From contig VICG01000015.1 in the NCBI GenBank assembly GCA_008692225.1, forward strand, positions 1,903,501-1,967,500: 64,000 nt of DNA, read 5' to 3'. The position numbers were made by a program, and so were the translations under genes. How positions within the stretch are numbered: the first letter of the stretch is position 1; each line of letters opens with the position of its first letter. The DNA comes from Monilinia fructicola. Its lineage: Eukaryota; Ascomycota; Leotiomycetes; Helotiales; Sclerotiniaceae. The notes below the pieces were generated by a model that was given only the letters and a program-made list of their open reading frames with translations, was not told the DNA's origin and ran no database searches. Shown here piece after piece: positions 12,169 to 24,183 of the stretch.

Positions 12169-14484
12169 TCTCGACACGCGATGGATAAATTAGACTCCAC
12201 AACAATACACAATACACAAACCTCAAGGCTCAATTGATTGTGAAATCCGAATCAGCATATTCAAGGTTTCTATATACTATTTGATTCTTGAATCTGAATT
12301 AGGATGACCAATATTGTGACGTGGCATAGAGTTTAGAGAAGGCTATCAGCTTGTTAAATATCAGTCTCTATATCAGATAATGAAGTTTTTGATATCATCA
12401 AGTACATATCAATAAGTTTGGTATACGGTTTATTCGATGTCATACTTCCAGCTACAGTTCTCGTCCCCCCAGGACTGAAAGTTCATCGGATAATAAGGAT
12501 TAGACAACTGGAACTCAGATAGGAAGGAAAGAAAATTAACGCGCGAGCGGCTGAGAAAGCTGTGGCCTGATGCAATATAAATGCTCGAATCAAAAAATTG
12601 TCAGGGGTTAGAAAACATATCCATGTGCCCTACCTTGGTGTAATACCAAGCCAAGAATTACCTCGTCGTCCAAGATCAAGTTAAGTTTGCTTCATATTCA
12701 CATTCAACAACCTCTTATGATAACACTGAGAGAAGTTGATGAGCTGTTACTACACTTGACATCTGCTGCGTGGCAACTTGAGCAGCGTATAACTCTTTTC
12801 GCTCAAATTGGATGAGTCGATAGCATTTGAACATGATTTCTGACGAATCAGAATTGCGAGAATGCTGTAGCCTGTGTTATGGTGTAACCTCATATGAAAG
12901 TATGGAATTTACGAAAATCAATCTCTCTGAAGCTTGCATAAGTGTGAGTAGCAGCAAAGCTAGGTGTCAATTCTCAATATCTTCTTTCTGGGGACCGGGA
13001 ATATCACAATATCACGCGGCGATATGAGCTTAGGATGACTGCATTGTGGAGGAAGATATTGCAAATGCCGAGACTCATTGAAATAGATCGGACGATGAAA
13101 GGATTTGAGAGAAGAGTACTCGCTGTTCGCAATACTTACGAATACTCCTAGAGTATTCCAACACAATAAAGCACCTATTGAGAAGAAAAGCAAAGTTTTG
13201 AATCAACGCAAAAAGCCCAGAGCAATTTTGCTCAGCCTTAAATATATCCCATTCAATCGACGTGGTCTAGACCCAATTTTGGTACAACTTCGAAACAGTG
13301 ATAAAGGTGGAGAGAAGAGATGAATCGTTTGCCCGATCATTCATCATCAACCATTATCTTATTAAGGTCATTTCTTTGGCAATGCCACGCAATTGCAAGT
13401 GCCAGGATGCATCAGATATAATCCATGTAACCTATGTGATTGAGGTCCTTCAAACAATCTCTCCGAACTTCAGTTGCAACATGATTCCTAGTATATCATT
13501 GGACCGCATACGATAACATCTAGTTTTCTTCCTGCTGCTTCATACTTAATTCACATTTTCTGTTGCTATTTGCCAAGTCGTACCATTGGCTTCGAGAAGC
13601 AAAGCTGAAAGACGTCGTTCATTCAAGCCTCAATAAGCTAGTTTTGGGAGTGATTAGACCTGAAGGGGGACCAGGCTTATTCGATACTCCTGGTCATCGA
13701 TCATGCTTTTTGGGGTATTTATACAGGGGGTCGCGGTCATCCAACCAAATCGCCTCGATGGATTGGGGACCTCGTTTGGATGATATATTTACGAGACATA
13801 AGTCCTACCTTTTGACTCCTGTGGGCCGGCAAAGTGGCTGCCAACCCCCGGAACATACATGAAAAAAGTTGATCAATTAGCATTATCAATAGAAAGGAGG
13901 ATTTCAACAGGTTTGATATTCAACATTCCTGTACTACGTACCAGTTCCCAGTGGTTGATTGTCATCATTGACCAGGAGGGAATCAGACACTTATCATTTT
14001 GAGCTTATTGTAAATGCATCCCCATGTCCTCAAGCTTTCATGCAAGACTTTGCACCAGGTATATTACCATTTCTCATTCCTGTCAATCTTCTGAGCATCT
14101 ATTGCGAGGTCGTTTCGGAAAACCCTAGCACATAATATTCAAAAACTGGATGCCTACCCCCATGGTTGCTTTCGAAGGAAAATGCATAATATACCTCGTC
14201 CGATTTATTGATATGTAAAGTAAGTTTACCTGTATAGTATAGATTTCTTCTTGATAATTGAGGCTGATGGTAGTGATTCTTTAATCCGTGTCTTGGTGTC
14301 CTTCAACTACACAGACCTTTCACTCGTTATCTATCTACTCCGAGGAAATCATTCTTTTCAGCCTCAACAAGCAACTAAGATGCATCTTCAAGACAGAGTC
14401 TATCGGAAGATATCGACCGTGTGACGTTTCTCGTTTTCGTCTCTTGGGTTAGTTTTTAGGTTTGACTGTTGGAGAGCAGAGGGA
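12169..14484. other. Intergenic, no supportable gene
   Basis: Short frames only, the largest about 99 codons at 13563-13862, with no domain, signal peptide or splice partners I can identify. The first 300 bases probably include the transporter terminator; the last few hundred bases are the promoter of the membrane glycoprotein gene. Confidence 0.5.
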
Positions 14485-16053
14485 ATGTATCTTCCTCAAT
14501 TTATCATCGCGGCTCTGGTGGCGAGGCAATCAGTGGTGGTATTGCCATCCTCATATTGTTCTCCTGATTGTCGTAAGTTCTATTTAATATTACCATATGT
14601 ATCTTGCAAGGATCAAGACAGCGTTGGAGTAGAACAAGACTGATATACATACAGCGACATGTAGAATTGAAGCGCTAGCATTCGACAACATGACTTCCTG
14701 TGCAGAAAACTCAACATTCATTACCCGTTGTGGAGATTGCCAAACCTGTGTGCTTACCTACTCGATTGAAAATCCTGATGTCAATACAGATCAGCAAGAT
14801 ATAACACCACTCATTTCCTCCCAATTGAATAAATGTCTTAATGCGCCAGGAGGGAAAGTAGTACAACAGTACGCATTGCAGGTATCTAATCTAACGGCTT
14901 TATATTCGAGACTATTTGGGACTGGATCTTCGACCACTTCTGGAGTGATGGAAACAAGGACAGCTTCTTTGACTACGATGAATTCAATTAGCTCGGTGAC
15001 CCCTGGAAGTAGTTGGTCGGGAGAGTTGAAGAGTGATTCGGGAGATTGGACAACGATTTTGAGTACTGCTACTTGGGCTAGTGCTTATTTCAGTGCATTA
15101 TCTGAAGGTAAAAAAGACTCTTCCTACATCCAGTTTCGCATATTTTGATTTAGTAATATCAAATTAATACTTCAAAAATAGCATCAAAGTCCGTCATGAG
15201 AGCATCCTCGCCTATGCAAACCTCCACCACATCCAAATCTTCGACCTCAAACCCAACCTCAAATCCCACTTCAATCTTAACTCCCACCCAAACCATGACA
15301 TCCGATACCACCAACTCCCCAAACTCGAATTCTACCATTTCAATAACCTCTTCCACATCCGCTCCTCCATTGAACAAAACCTGGATAATTGGTCCTATCA
15401 TTGGTTCTCTCCTGGGTATGTCAACAGTCTTCATCGTAATTTTCTTCACCCGTCGAAAGCAACAACGCGAGTTCCTCCTGCATCAGCAACTTCTCCGTCA
15501 CAGACATATTCCTATAGACATTGAGCCCTATATGAAGTTCGGTGGTCTAAACAGTCCAGCGAGTACAAGTAGTCAAAATAGCTATGATGATGAATATCTA
15601 GGGACTGGTGGAAAAGCACAGCTACATGGAGACAGTATGGAGATGGGGGAGTTACAGGGTAGAGAATTGCTGCCACCGGTGGAACTACCTGCTAGAGAGC
15701 CGGTCGGGAGTGAGTTATTGACGCCGATCGGGAGAAGTTCTAGGAGGAAAAGGAAGAGGGAGGGTAGCCCCACTTCGCCTAATACTCCAGGAGGCGAGCG
15801 ATTAGGCGAGTCAAAAAGAGAGGAAGAGGAGGAAGTAGATATTGGCATGATGGATATACCGCGGATAGTTTCACCGGAAGAAAAGAGTAATGGGAGAATC
15901 GAAGAAAATGAGGAGGAACTTGAAGAGGTGGTAGAGGAAGTAGAATGGCCGCTACCAATGAGTCCATTGCAAGAACTGTTTAAGAAAACAGTGATGAGGG
16001 ATGGAAAAGCAGATGCGGATGAGGTACGGCATGAGACTTACTATCATCCTTGA
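14485..16053 (+). CDS. Type I membrane glycoprotein with Cys-containing ectodomain and long cytosolic tail
   Basis: Exons 14485-14572, 14655-15107 and 15182-16053 join in frame to give 470 residues. The first ~20 residues (MYLPQFIIAALVA...) are a signal peptide. The ectodomain has about eight cysteines in its first 90 residues (CSPDCPTC, SCAEN, CGDCQTC, KCLN), then a Ser/Thr-rich stalk (about 186-245) suited to O-glycosylation. A single transmembrane helix follows at about 248-269, with RRKQQR as stop-transfer signal, and then a 200-residue acidic tail rich in Glu, Pro and Ser. This layout resembles Mid2- or Wsc-type wall sensors, but the cysteine pattern is not a WSC domain that I can confirm. 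A surface sensor or adhesion role is inference. No frameshift is present. The donor at 14573 is GTAAGT. Confidence 0.75.
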
Positions 16054-16942
16054 GCAAAGCATCAGAAGCCTGATAATCAGAGCGAAGAAAATAGGAGGAG
16101 TATATAATATATGTATAAAGAATGGGCTAGTACAGGAGCAGAAACAAGAAGGTCGAATCCCGATTGATATCAGAGTCATGCCACGAAGCTTACATAGTCT
16201 ACTTTGCTCAACCGATGACTTGACGCAGGAAGGAAAAAAGACTACTTCGAGCCTTGGATTGAGTTGCAGGCAACCTCAATTTTGAAATCTGCACCAAACG
16301 AAGAATCATCATGGACATGGCGCATATGACCGAAACATCAAACCATCAAATGAATCTCGAAATCAACCAACCACCACAATCTCACATACCAATCGACAGG
16401 AAGCGACCCCTGCATGAAAGAAGTATGGTTCCTGCCATGTCTCTACTAACAAGTCAACAAACACCTCAATGCGTATACATATATGCATATAATATAATAT
16501 CAAGTTCATTTGTCATAAAGTTGTATCTAGCATTTAAAGCGAATGAGTGAGTGAAAGGATCAATACCCATGTTGTACTGCTGTCCGATTATCATATTATG
16601 ATTGCTACTTTAGCCATACTTGTATGAACCTGTATTTAGATTTCTTCTATAATAAACAAAGTAATTCAAGTTTATACTTGGAATGGAGAGTTTGACGTCG
16701 GGCGATTCAGTGAAACTGATATTGTGAGAGTGATTCATTGTCAATGTGTGGTAGGTAAAAAATCAGTATTTCTGCATGGAGAGGTAAATGATAATAAATT
16801 CAAATCTGAAATGAGAAAGTTATGGAAATGCTGTAATGGAATGGTGATAGTAAAGAAATAAGGGTCTCAGATAACAATGCAAATGCATCATAGCATGACA
16901 CCCACCGCCCCGAAACCACCCCACCAACCATCAACACTCGCT
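16054..16942. other. Intergenic between convergent genes
   Basis: AT-leaning 3' flanking DNA of the plus-strand glycoprotein gene and the minus-strand hydrolase gene. No coding frame longer than 94 codons and none with a domain. A tRNA-like box near 16153 was examined and rejected. Confidence 0.6.
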
Positions 16943-18214
16943 TCATTCCCCCTTAAAAAATTCCTCCAGCAATGCATTCGTCTCCTGACTCTTTTGGAGT
17001 TGAATCCAGTGGCCACACTTCCAATGCACAACCTTCAAGTTTGGTACATAAGGACTCATCCGCGAAGGAAACTCCACCGGGGAGGTTATGAACATATCGG
17101 ATGTTATGAGCAGAGTTGGTTGGTGTATTATAGTATTTTTTAGGGGGATGGCTGGAGGGAATATTTAGTTTTCGAAGATGTACACCAAGGGAAGTTAAGC
17201 GGGGAAAAGAAGATGGGATTAAGGATTTAATGAGAGAGGTGATGTACCTTTATCGTCGGCTTCATTAATCCCATGAAGTTGCATAGTATACCAATTTTTT
17301 GCAGCGCTAAATCCCCCGTGTTGGGGCGAGAATAAGTTTTTTGAAATATTCTACTTCCTGTTCATGGGATTTCGATTCAGTGCGTGCAAATATACAATTG
17401 AAGTCTCAAGATGGAAAGGATCCTCTACTTACCTCTCCTGTAACAAAATCCGGATGAGGAGCTATCATACCCCCCTCAAGCCATTTTCGAAAACCGTCTG
17501 TAGCTCCCATATATTCTTTCCCTGTGTCATCATCCAAGGTGTAATATATGGACATAACTGATTCGGGCTATATCAAATATTAATTTAGCAAGATGTATTC
17601 TCTTCGTCCAACATCATTCACCTTGACATGGCTCAGACCGGATGACATGAAAACTTACATTCGTATCCAATAATTCCGCACTCCCCTCTTCATCCATAAA
17701 CAAAAAAATACCCAAAAATCTCAAACCCTGCCGCCTCCATAATCTGCGCATTGATTGCCCTCACCGTCTGAAAATTAAATGCTGGTCCATCCGGTGCTAT
17801 ATACCCCACATCTAAAAATGCCAATTTTTTGAATAATTCCGGATAATAATTGACCAATCTTGAAAGTATGAGGCTTCCCCAATCATGTCCCACACCTATT
17901 GCTTTATGACTTGCAGAGATCGAGTGTAAGGAGAGAATCTCGTGAAGATCAGAGGCCATGTCTTTGAGCTTGTAAAGATGCATGGAGAGGGGCTTTGATG
18001 TGCCTCCATATCCGAGGAGATCCGGGGCAATGATTCCGTAGCCAAGGGTAGATAAATAAATGATTTGATGGTACCAGTCATGAGAAGAGGAGGGGAAGCC
18101 ATGAAGGAAGAGAATGTAGGGATTTGATGGCGATGTAGGTTGGATATGCGTATAGGAGTAGGTCAAAGAACGAGTTGTGGTGTGGGTTCTTGTTGGGTAA
18201 CTTGACGAGGCCAT
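16943..18214 (-). CDS. Alpha/beta hydrolase, epoxide hydrolase-like
   Basis: Exons on the minus strand: 18214-17659, 17567-17433, 17357-17248, 17151-16943. The fold signature is clear: oxyanion-hole motif HGFP at residues 38-41, the PDLLGYGGTSKP loop at 64-75, and the nucleophile elbow GVGHDWGS with the Asp nucleophile at about 111, as in epoxide hydrolases and dehalogenases rather than Ser esterases. Near the C-terminus PTLLITSD holds the likely acid and CGHWIQLQ the catalytic His. Two extra bases interrupt the frame: A7 at 17702-17708 (after FEIFGYF) and T6 at 17337-17342 (within EVEYFKNLFSP). Removing one base from each gives 335 residues with every junction in phase. Likely role: hydrolysis of an epoxide or related small xenobiotic or fatty-acid derivative; substrate unknown. 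Next door is a Zn2Cys6 regulator in the same orientation. Confidence 0.85.
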
Positions 18215-18679
18215 CGTTGTCTGGAGAATGAAGACTTTGTAAAGTTTGGATATGATCAGAATAAGTTCAAATCAAGGCGTGAGTCCTAGATGTATTTATA
18301 TGTATATATATCGCTGGTATAGTATGCATGATCGGATTGCATGGCTCCGAAAGAAATGCAGCTTACGTGACTGTGATTGGACGTGGGAATCATATCACAT
18401 CAGAAGCCCGAGGAGAAAAATTAGGGATTTGAGGTCTAGCGGGCTCGTAGGATTGGATCTGCATGTAAAGGATAGATCTCCGAGGGGATTTACCGGATAT
18501 ATCAGCGGATATCAGAATATCAACATGGTATAAATCCTTTGTATGAATTTCAGTGAGCAACTTGAATGTATGACAAAATTAGAGTGCAGCGTATTACCAC
18601 TATCGGTGCATGCGATCGCTCGCTGAATTAACATAGAACGACGAATTCCGATATTCGCGGAAATTGCTTAGAAATATCA
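18215..18679. other. Short spacer between hydrolase and regulator genes
   Basis: 465 bases that must hold the hydrolase promoter and the regulator 3' end. No gene seen; TATATATA-type steps at about 18298-18310 lie some 90 bases upstream of the hydrolase start. Confidence 0.5.
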
Positions 18680-20791
18680 TCAAGAGTTAGGATACATATC
18701 CCACAGTCCCATAAAATCCTGTGACCAAATGTCGTCCATCTCCATTGGCATGAAAGCTGACATAGAAACCATCTGATTTGTCTGCTGTATTGGCTCTTGT
18801 TCTTGCTCTTTATTGTTTAAATAGTTTTCGGAGTTATGAGAATTATTAGTATTCGGTGCATTGAATCCTGGTAGACGATCAACCCATGCTTTTATCATCT
18901 TCATAACCTTTTCCGAACACGTGAAGATGTTTTCGGAATTTCTACTATCTTTTTCCCATGCAGCTTCGATTTCTGCCTCTTTGAGACTTCGTCCTAGTAA
19001 ATCCAAGATCCGTCCAGGTGAACAGGTCCGCCTGACCATATCAGTATCCCAAGCAGGATCCTTCAACACTGTGAGACGGTATAAAGGGAAAAGAACGCCC
19101 CCAAATTGTTTCCACACTGGAAGTGGTAATCCGATGAAATATGATGCTGATGAGTTGAGGAGAACGTCAAACCAGGAATTTATCGAGTTAAGACAGTGAT
19201 GGAGCGATTCTATCCGAGATAGAGAGGAATCTATAGAAGTGAATCCAGAGTTGGGAAGATAGATGGCAAGTTCATAAATTATCACTTCTGCACCGAAGAT
19301 TTGAAGATTTAACGCTCCTTGGAAAAGTTAGCGTAGAATTTTGGAGGGAAACTCCCAACTATGAAAGGATACATACTATTTTCAGCCAAATGTGAGGGTA
19401 TCTTATTTTTCACCTCGGCTAGTTGTGATTTGAGAGTTTGAATATAGAGCATGATGATAGTAGAATTACCAGGTAGGCTTGGCTTGCCATCACGAATCAT
19501 TTGTATATATGCTTCTACTGCATTGTGTACAACGCGTTGCAATCGTACCTGGCTGATTAGAAGTTCATCAGAGGGATCTTTTCTTTCTTCTAGCTTTGAT
19601 AGGCATTGATCAAGATAAGGACACCAGACAACCCCCTCCAATTTCTTGTGGGAACTCGAGAGACTATAATCTTGGAAATTAGCCTTATTCATGCAACTTA
19701 ACCTCTGGAAAGGTGTATTTACATACGTTGAAGTTAATAAATAGCAGGCTAGAACAAGTCGACGTTGCTCAATAGTTCTATTCACCGGTACTTCCATCAT
19801 CTCATGATGACGAGTTTCATATTCTACACCAAAAATATGAGATGCTTCCTCGACAGTTGGTTTGTGGAGTTCCAGATCAACTACAAGTGAGATGATCAGA
19901 TGAGAGAACAATGCCATGAATGGAGCACAGCGTATTTGATATTGGCCCCTATAGCAATAGTAAGCAATCTGAAGTCGAAAATAATATGAAGTATTAAGAC
20001 TAAAAACCTACCATCCTACAAAACAAACCAAGCCAAGCAACAGGTCTAAGTTCCTCTTTCCCTCTACAACAAGCTCACGAGAAGCAACTTCTCGAATGAC
20101 TTTACCAAGTGTAATTTGCCGGTGAATAACCGTAGACGACATTGTCATGACACATAACCAAAAGAATGGTCGTTCTTGACGGAGTTGATGAGCAGTCATT
20201 CCACTTCGAAACTGTATAAACGGGAAATGAGGAAGGTTTCTACTTTGAAACGACTGGAAATATCGTTCTGCTTCTTCCATTGTTGGCTCTGTACCCTCAG
20301 GTAACGTATAAGGGTATGATGTGGTTGCGCTTGAAGCCGGAGTGGGAGGGAGATGACCCAAATCGGGGTCAATAGATGCTGCCTCATTGGAATTATTTCC
20401 TGAAGAATGAAAACCAGTAGAATGAAAGCTTGATATACGACTACTAGGAGCCTGGACCGTGAAACTATTCAAGGCACTTTCAACGGCGGGGTTGTTTGGT
20501 GAAATGGTTTTGAGCAGAGACACGAGCCCATCTAATCTTTGTTCAAGTCGTTCTGCTGTCACCCGAGGTTTTTGCCTCCTCTTTACAGGAGCTGGAATGC
20601 ACTCTTTTTTAAGCCGACCACATCTGAAGAAATTAGTTCACTTGCATGGCGTTACAGGAAATCTTACGGTGGAAGTACCTCTCACAAATGCTAAGATCAC
20701 TACCAGAATTGCATTTGGTTTTGGCACGAGCGCAATTGAGACAGGCTCGTCCATAGGGACCTTGACGTTCCGTTCCCGTAGATCCTACCAT
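18680..20791 (-). CDS. Zn2Cys6 (Gal4-type) transcription factor
   Basis: Exons on the minus strand: 20791-20679, 20623-20012, 19948-19377, 19317-18680, giving 644 residues with all phases consistent and no frameshift. The binuclear cluster is at the N-terminus with cysteines at 17, 20, 27, 36, 39 and 46 (CLNCARAKTKC ... CERCGRLKKEC); the first intron (55 nt) interrupts it at Arg38. A short linker and putative coiled dimerisation segment (ERLEQRLDGLVSLL) follow. The rest is a fungal-specific regulatory region, ending in an acidic, Met/Gln-rich tail that could activate transcription. The gene is head-to-head with the cyclase-family gene across 1.3 kb, so it may control that gene and the neighbouring hydrolase; this is inference from position. 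Confidence 0.9.
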
Positions 20792-22091
20792 TGAAAATAT
20801 ACTCTTCTATATTGAAGAAATAGAATGAAAATGCAAAATCGTGATGAATTGAGGTAGTTGTTGGTTTAGATGTTACCCCGGTGCAATTAAACCTCCGGTG
20901 TCCGTTGGAGTTCGGATGTTTCGTTCTTCCGAATAATTTGATTGACCCAATTGGCGTTGCGTTCGTTCCTTGCGCGACCAGTCATTTACTTTCTCGCTGG
21001 ATTTTCGTCGGCGCTTTGAGAGGTAGCAGTAGTCAACTGAGCAGGTTCTAAGTCAAACGTTATAAGATCGAACGAACGAATGAATCCAGATATTCAAATC
21101 AAATGTATAGCCATTTTCGGAATCATGGGTTGAAAAAGCCCAGTGGTCTTCGAAGCTGGACATGATATGAAATATATGAAATATATGAAAACAATCTCTC
21201 TTGCGTATGAGTATTCTTTATATCTCAAGTCTGTCCTTATAACAGACAGGGTAATCAAGCCTTGGTAATGATGCTTTAAAGGTTTTTCATCGTTGGAGCC
21301 ATCGGCAGGATAGATAGTTCTCAAACAGCTTCTTGCCGGCAATACGCGTGTTATCAACAGCAAGTTTTCCATCAACATGGAAGTTAGTCAAGGCGATTAG
21401 TTGAATATATCTTCATAAACAACACTTTCTTGAGAGAATCGATCGTGCCTTTCCCTAGGTCAAGCCATCAGGTTTACTGGAAGAGCTCTTTTCACTGCCC
21501 ACGAAGGAGGAAAGAGTATGGTTCTTCTTTTCGTCTTATATTATGTCGGGGCAGCTCGCAAGAAGATGGAAAACGCTCTTTTCACTGAGGGCCCAATTTT
21601 CATATACCTTCATACGTGCAGCCCTGTTCTCTTATAAGACACGTGAATTAATGGATACCAATGATAACGCGGATGAGGAAAGTCGTTTAATCGGTTAGAC
21701 GTACCCATCATCCATTACTCTACGCTGACTCGGGCGACAGAAACAGGAAATAGGAGGAGATACTTTTTGAGAACATGGTATCTGGAGGGACTGTCGTCTA
21801 AACCGCGCGTTCTCAAGATACCAGAACTATACTAGTTAGTACAGACAGAGAGATCCATGGATATATATTCACATAACTTCGGGGCATCTCTACCCCTTCT
21901 TGTACCCCCACGAACCCCACTTTCCTCATCCGACCGCTCACAGTTGTCGATCCCACGTCACTCCCTGATATTTATATCCCATAAACTTACTGCAGCATTA
22001 GATACAGTATCATCTATTCTAAATCTCAACATCCACCTCCATCTGCCACTGGACCACAAACCCCTTAAATTAGAACTCACAGCCCCCAAAA
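20792..22091. promoter_or_regulatory. Divergent 1.3 kb intergenic region between regulator and cyclase genes
   Basis: The Zn2Cys6 gene starts leftward at 20791 and the cyclase gene rightward at 22092. CGG/CCG triplets are present, for example TTAAACCTCCGG near 20887 and CCGATTAAACGA-like sequence near 21690, but I cannot define a spaced CGG pair with confidence. A minus-strand frame at 21094-21378 has no domain and is not called. Confidence 0.4.
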
Positions 22092-23506
22092 ATGACATCC
22101 TCCCCACTCCCATCTACTCCCCCGTTTTCTTCCCTGCCCCTACAACCCAGTGGTCCTCGTGGAAACGCATGGGGTCTTTACGGCCCCTCCGATCAGCTCG
22201 GATGCCTCAACCGTCTTACCCCTGAAAGAACTATCGAAGCCGCCAAGGAAATAAAACACGGCATCCGAATTTCTACAGATTGGGCTCTGGACAAACCGAA
22301 GGTCCCGAGTTTTGGGCGTATACAGTTTGAACATAATATCATACACAAGAGTCCGAGGTCCGTTAACGACGATGTATTGGTTCTAAATACACAGAGTAGC
22401 AGTCAGTGGGATGGGTTTAGACATTTTGGTAGGTTTGTTTGTGGTGAGGAAAGTGGGGGAGGGGGGGTCGGGGGGCATCGCGTGTGAATGGATGGGGAAA
22501 AGGAGAAAGGGACAATCTTAGAGTCAAGCCGCTAATAATTCACTGCTCTAGGTTATCAAGATCATAAAGTCTATTTCAATGGTTGCACGCAAGAAGAAAT
22601 TCACAATTCAACAAGAAATGGAATCGATGGTATGTTCTATGGTCACCTTTAATCGCCCTTTTGCTAACTCTCCCAATTTCAGTCTGGGTAGAAAATGGAG
22701 GCATAGTAGGCCGCGGCGTTCTCCTTGACTACGCCCACTGGGCTGAGTCTCAAGGTCGTACTTTGTCCCCGCTTACAACGACGAAAATACCACTTTCAGA
22801 AATCAAAGCCGTAGCCGAAGTACAAAATGTCACGTTCCGCCCTGGTGATATTCTATTCATTCGTACTGGCTATCTTCGCGCTTGTAAGTCTCTCCTGTGC
22901 TTTTGAAGCATACGATTTCACTTCCAAATGAATTTATTAAGTCATAAACTCCGCCTCTTATCTTGATGTTGTCTTTGAGCCCTTCTCACTTCTTGATGTG
23001 TTTTCAATTTGCATTCCGTTCAACCCTCCTGATCTCAGTGTCCGAAAGATCTAACAAACACCTCTCTAGTTGAAGCACTCAGTCCCTCCGATGCTAGTGC
23101 CTTCACTACTGCTCCTCAAATGACAACTATAGGCCTCGAAGCCTGCCCCGAAATCCTTCAATGGCTTTGGGAAAATGAATTCTCCGCCGCCGTCGGCGAC
23201 CAGCCTGCTCTGGAATCTCTTCCCTTTGATCTGAAGAACCAGCACTGGATGCACGAATGGCTTTTAGCTGGATGGGGAATGCCAATTGGAGAGCTTTTTG
23301 ATCTGGAAAGATTAGGAGAGGAGTGTAGAAGACTGAAAAAGTGGACATTCTTTTTTAGCAGTGTGCCTTTAAAAGTAAGTCCAATAGCCTCTGAGTGTGA
23401 ATGGGTAGTTGTTCGATGGAGGGCCATCAATATTGAGACTTGTACTAACACATGATAGGTGCCAGGAGGAATAGCGAGTCCACCGAATGGTGTTGCTATT
23501 TTGTGA
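22092..23506 (+). CDS. Cyclase-family protein (PF04199-like metal-dependent hydrolase)
   Basis: Exons 22092-22428, 22552-22629, 22683-22883, 23070-23374 and 23459-23506 splice in phase to 322 residues. The family includes bacterial kynurenine formamidase and putative cyclases; fungal members mostly have no known substrate. Visible signatures are GPRGNAWGLYGPSDQLG (about 21-37), the metal-site region SSSQWDGFRHFG (about 102-113) with D107 and H111, YFNGCTQEEI, RGVLLDYAHW, RPGDILFIRTGY, and the C-terminal PGGIASPPNGVAIL. The bacterial HxGTHxDxPxH metal motif is replaced by a Q-W-D-G-x-x-H form. The second intron has a CTAAC branch site and GTATGT donor. No frameshift. Probably cytosolic; could act with the adjacent hydrolase in breakdown of a ring compound (inference). 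Confidence 0.88.
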
Positions 23507-24183
23507 GATTTCACGAAATAGTAAAAATGCTACCATATTATGGATTTTCTCCATTGTAAACTCTTTTGAGTTTTCTTAACTATGCACTCTATATTTGAGG
23601 TAGTATACCTGAATTCACAATTCATTGATCCGAATATCAACATTTAAATTAGATATCGATCATGCAGATTTATTGCGTTCTCCATTTTGGTACTTAGTAC
23701 AGCTATTGATATGGGGATTCCATTCAATACGTCATGACTGTGAGCTCCTGTTAGAATTGAATCGTTGAGAGGATTCATTGCACTGTCATCCTTTCCCATA
23801 TCCGGATTGTTGTTGTAGATCATCTGAAAATAGATTCCAGATGCTCAAATTATTCTTATGATTCAATCAAGATATCTACTTTATGTTGTCATTGGAATCA
23901 AAATAAGGTCTTTCTAGATGAGTAAGAAGTGTGTGAAAGCTTCTTATAGCGGTGACACCATTTCATAGACATCACTCCATGCTTCAAAATATTAGAATGT
24001 AGTATCTGTATTTCCCTACAATGCTTGGCTACAGTTAAAACTAATGCATAACATTCTTCAATCATCATGTAATAAACATCAGCTGGGATTGGACTTGTAC
24101 TGTACCGTACCGCCATCAAAAAAACCACGCTCAAATCAAACATTATCTCGTTAAGCTCTAGTATAAAAACGTCCTTGTTAGGG
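23507..24183. other. Convergent 3' intergenic region
   Basis: Separates the cyclase gene from the minus-strand bZIP gene. The minus-strand frame of the fourth bZIP exon stays open through 24183-23898, but that part lies downstream of the proper stop and has no conserved look. Confidence 0.6.

Noticed and set aside
13563..13862. 99-codon plus-strand frame
   Set aside because: No domain, no splice partner, no ordered context; could be chance.
16150..16165. tRNA B-box-like sequence GGTCGAATCCC
   Set aside because: One base short of the GGTTCGANTCC consensus, and no A box or acceptor stem could be paired upstream. No convincing tRNA was seen in the window.
23898..24183. Extension of the bZIP reading frame to 23898
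   Set aside because: A GT-AG intron (24333-24266) moves into the frame ending FGAALEEFEVRDALE with a stop at 24184, which is far more protein-like.
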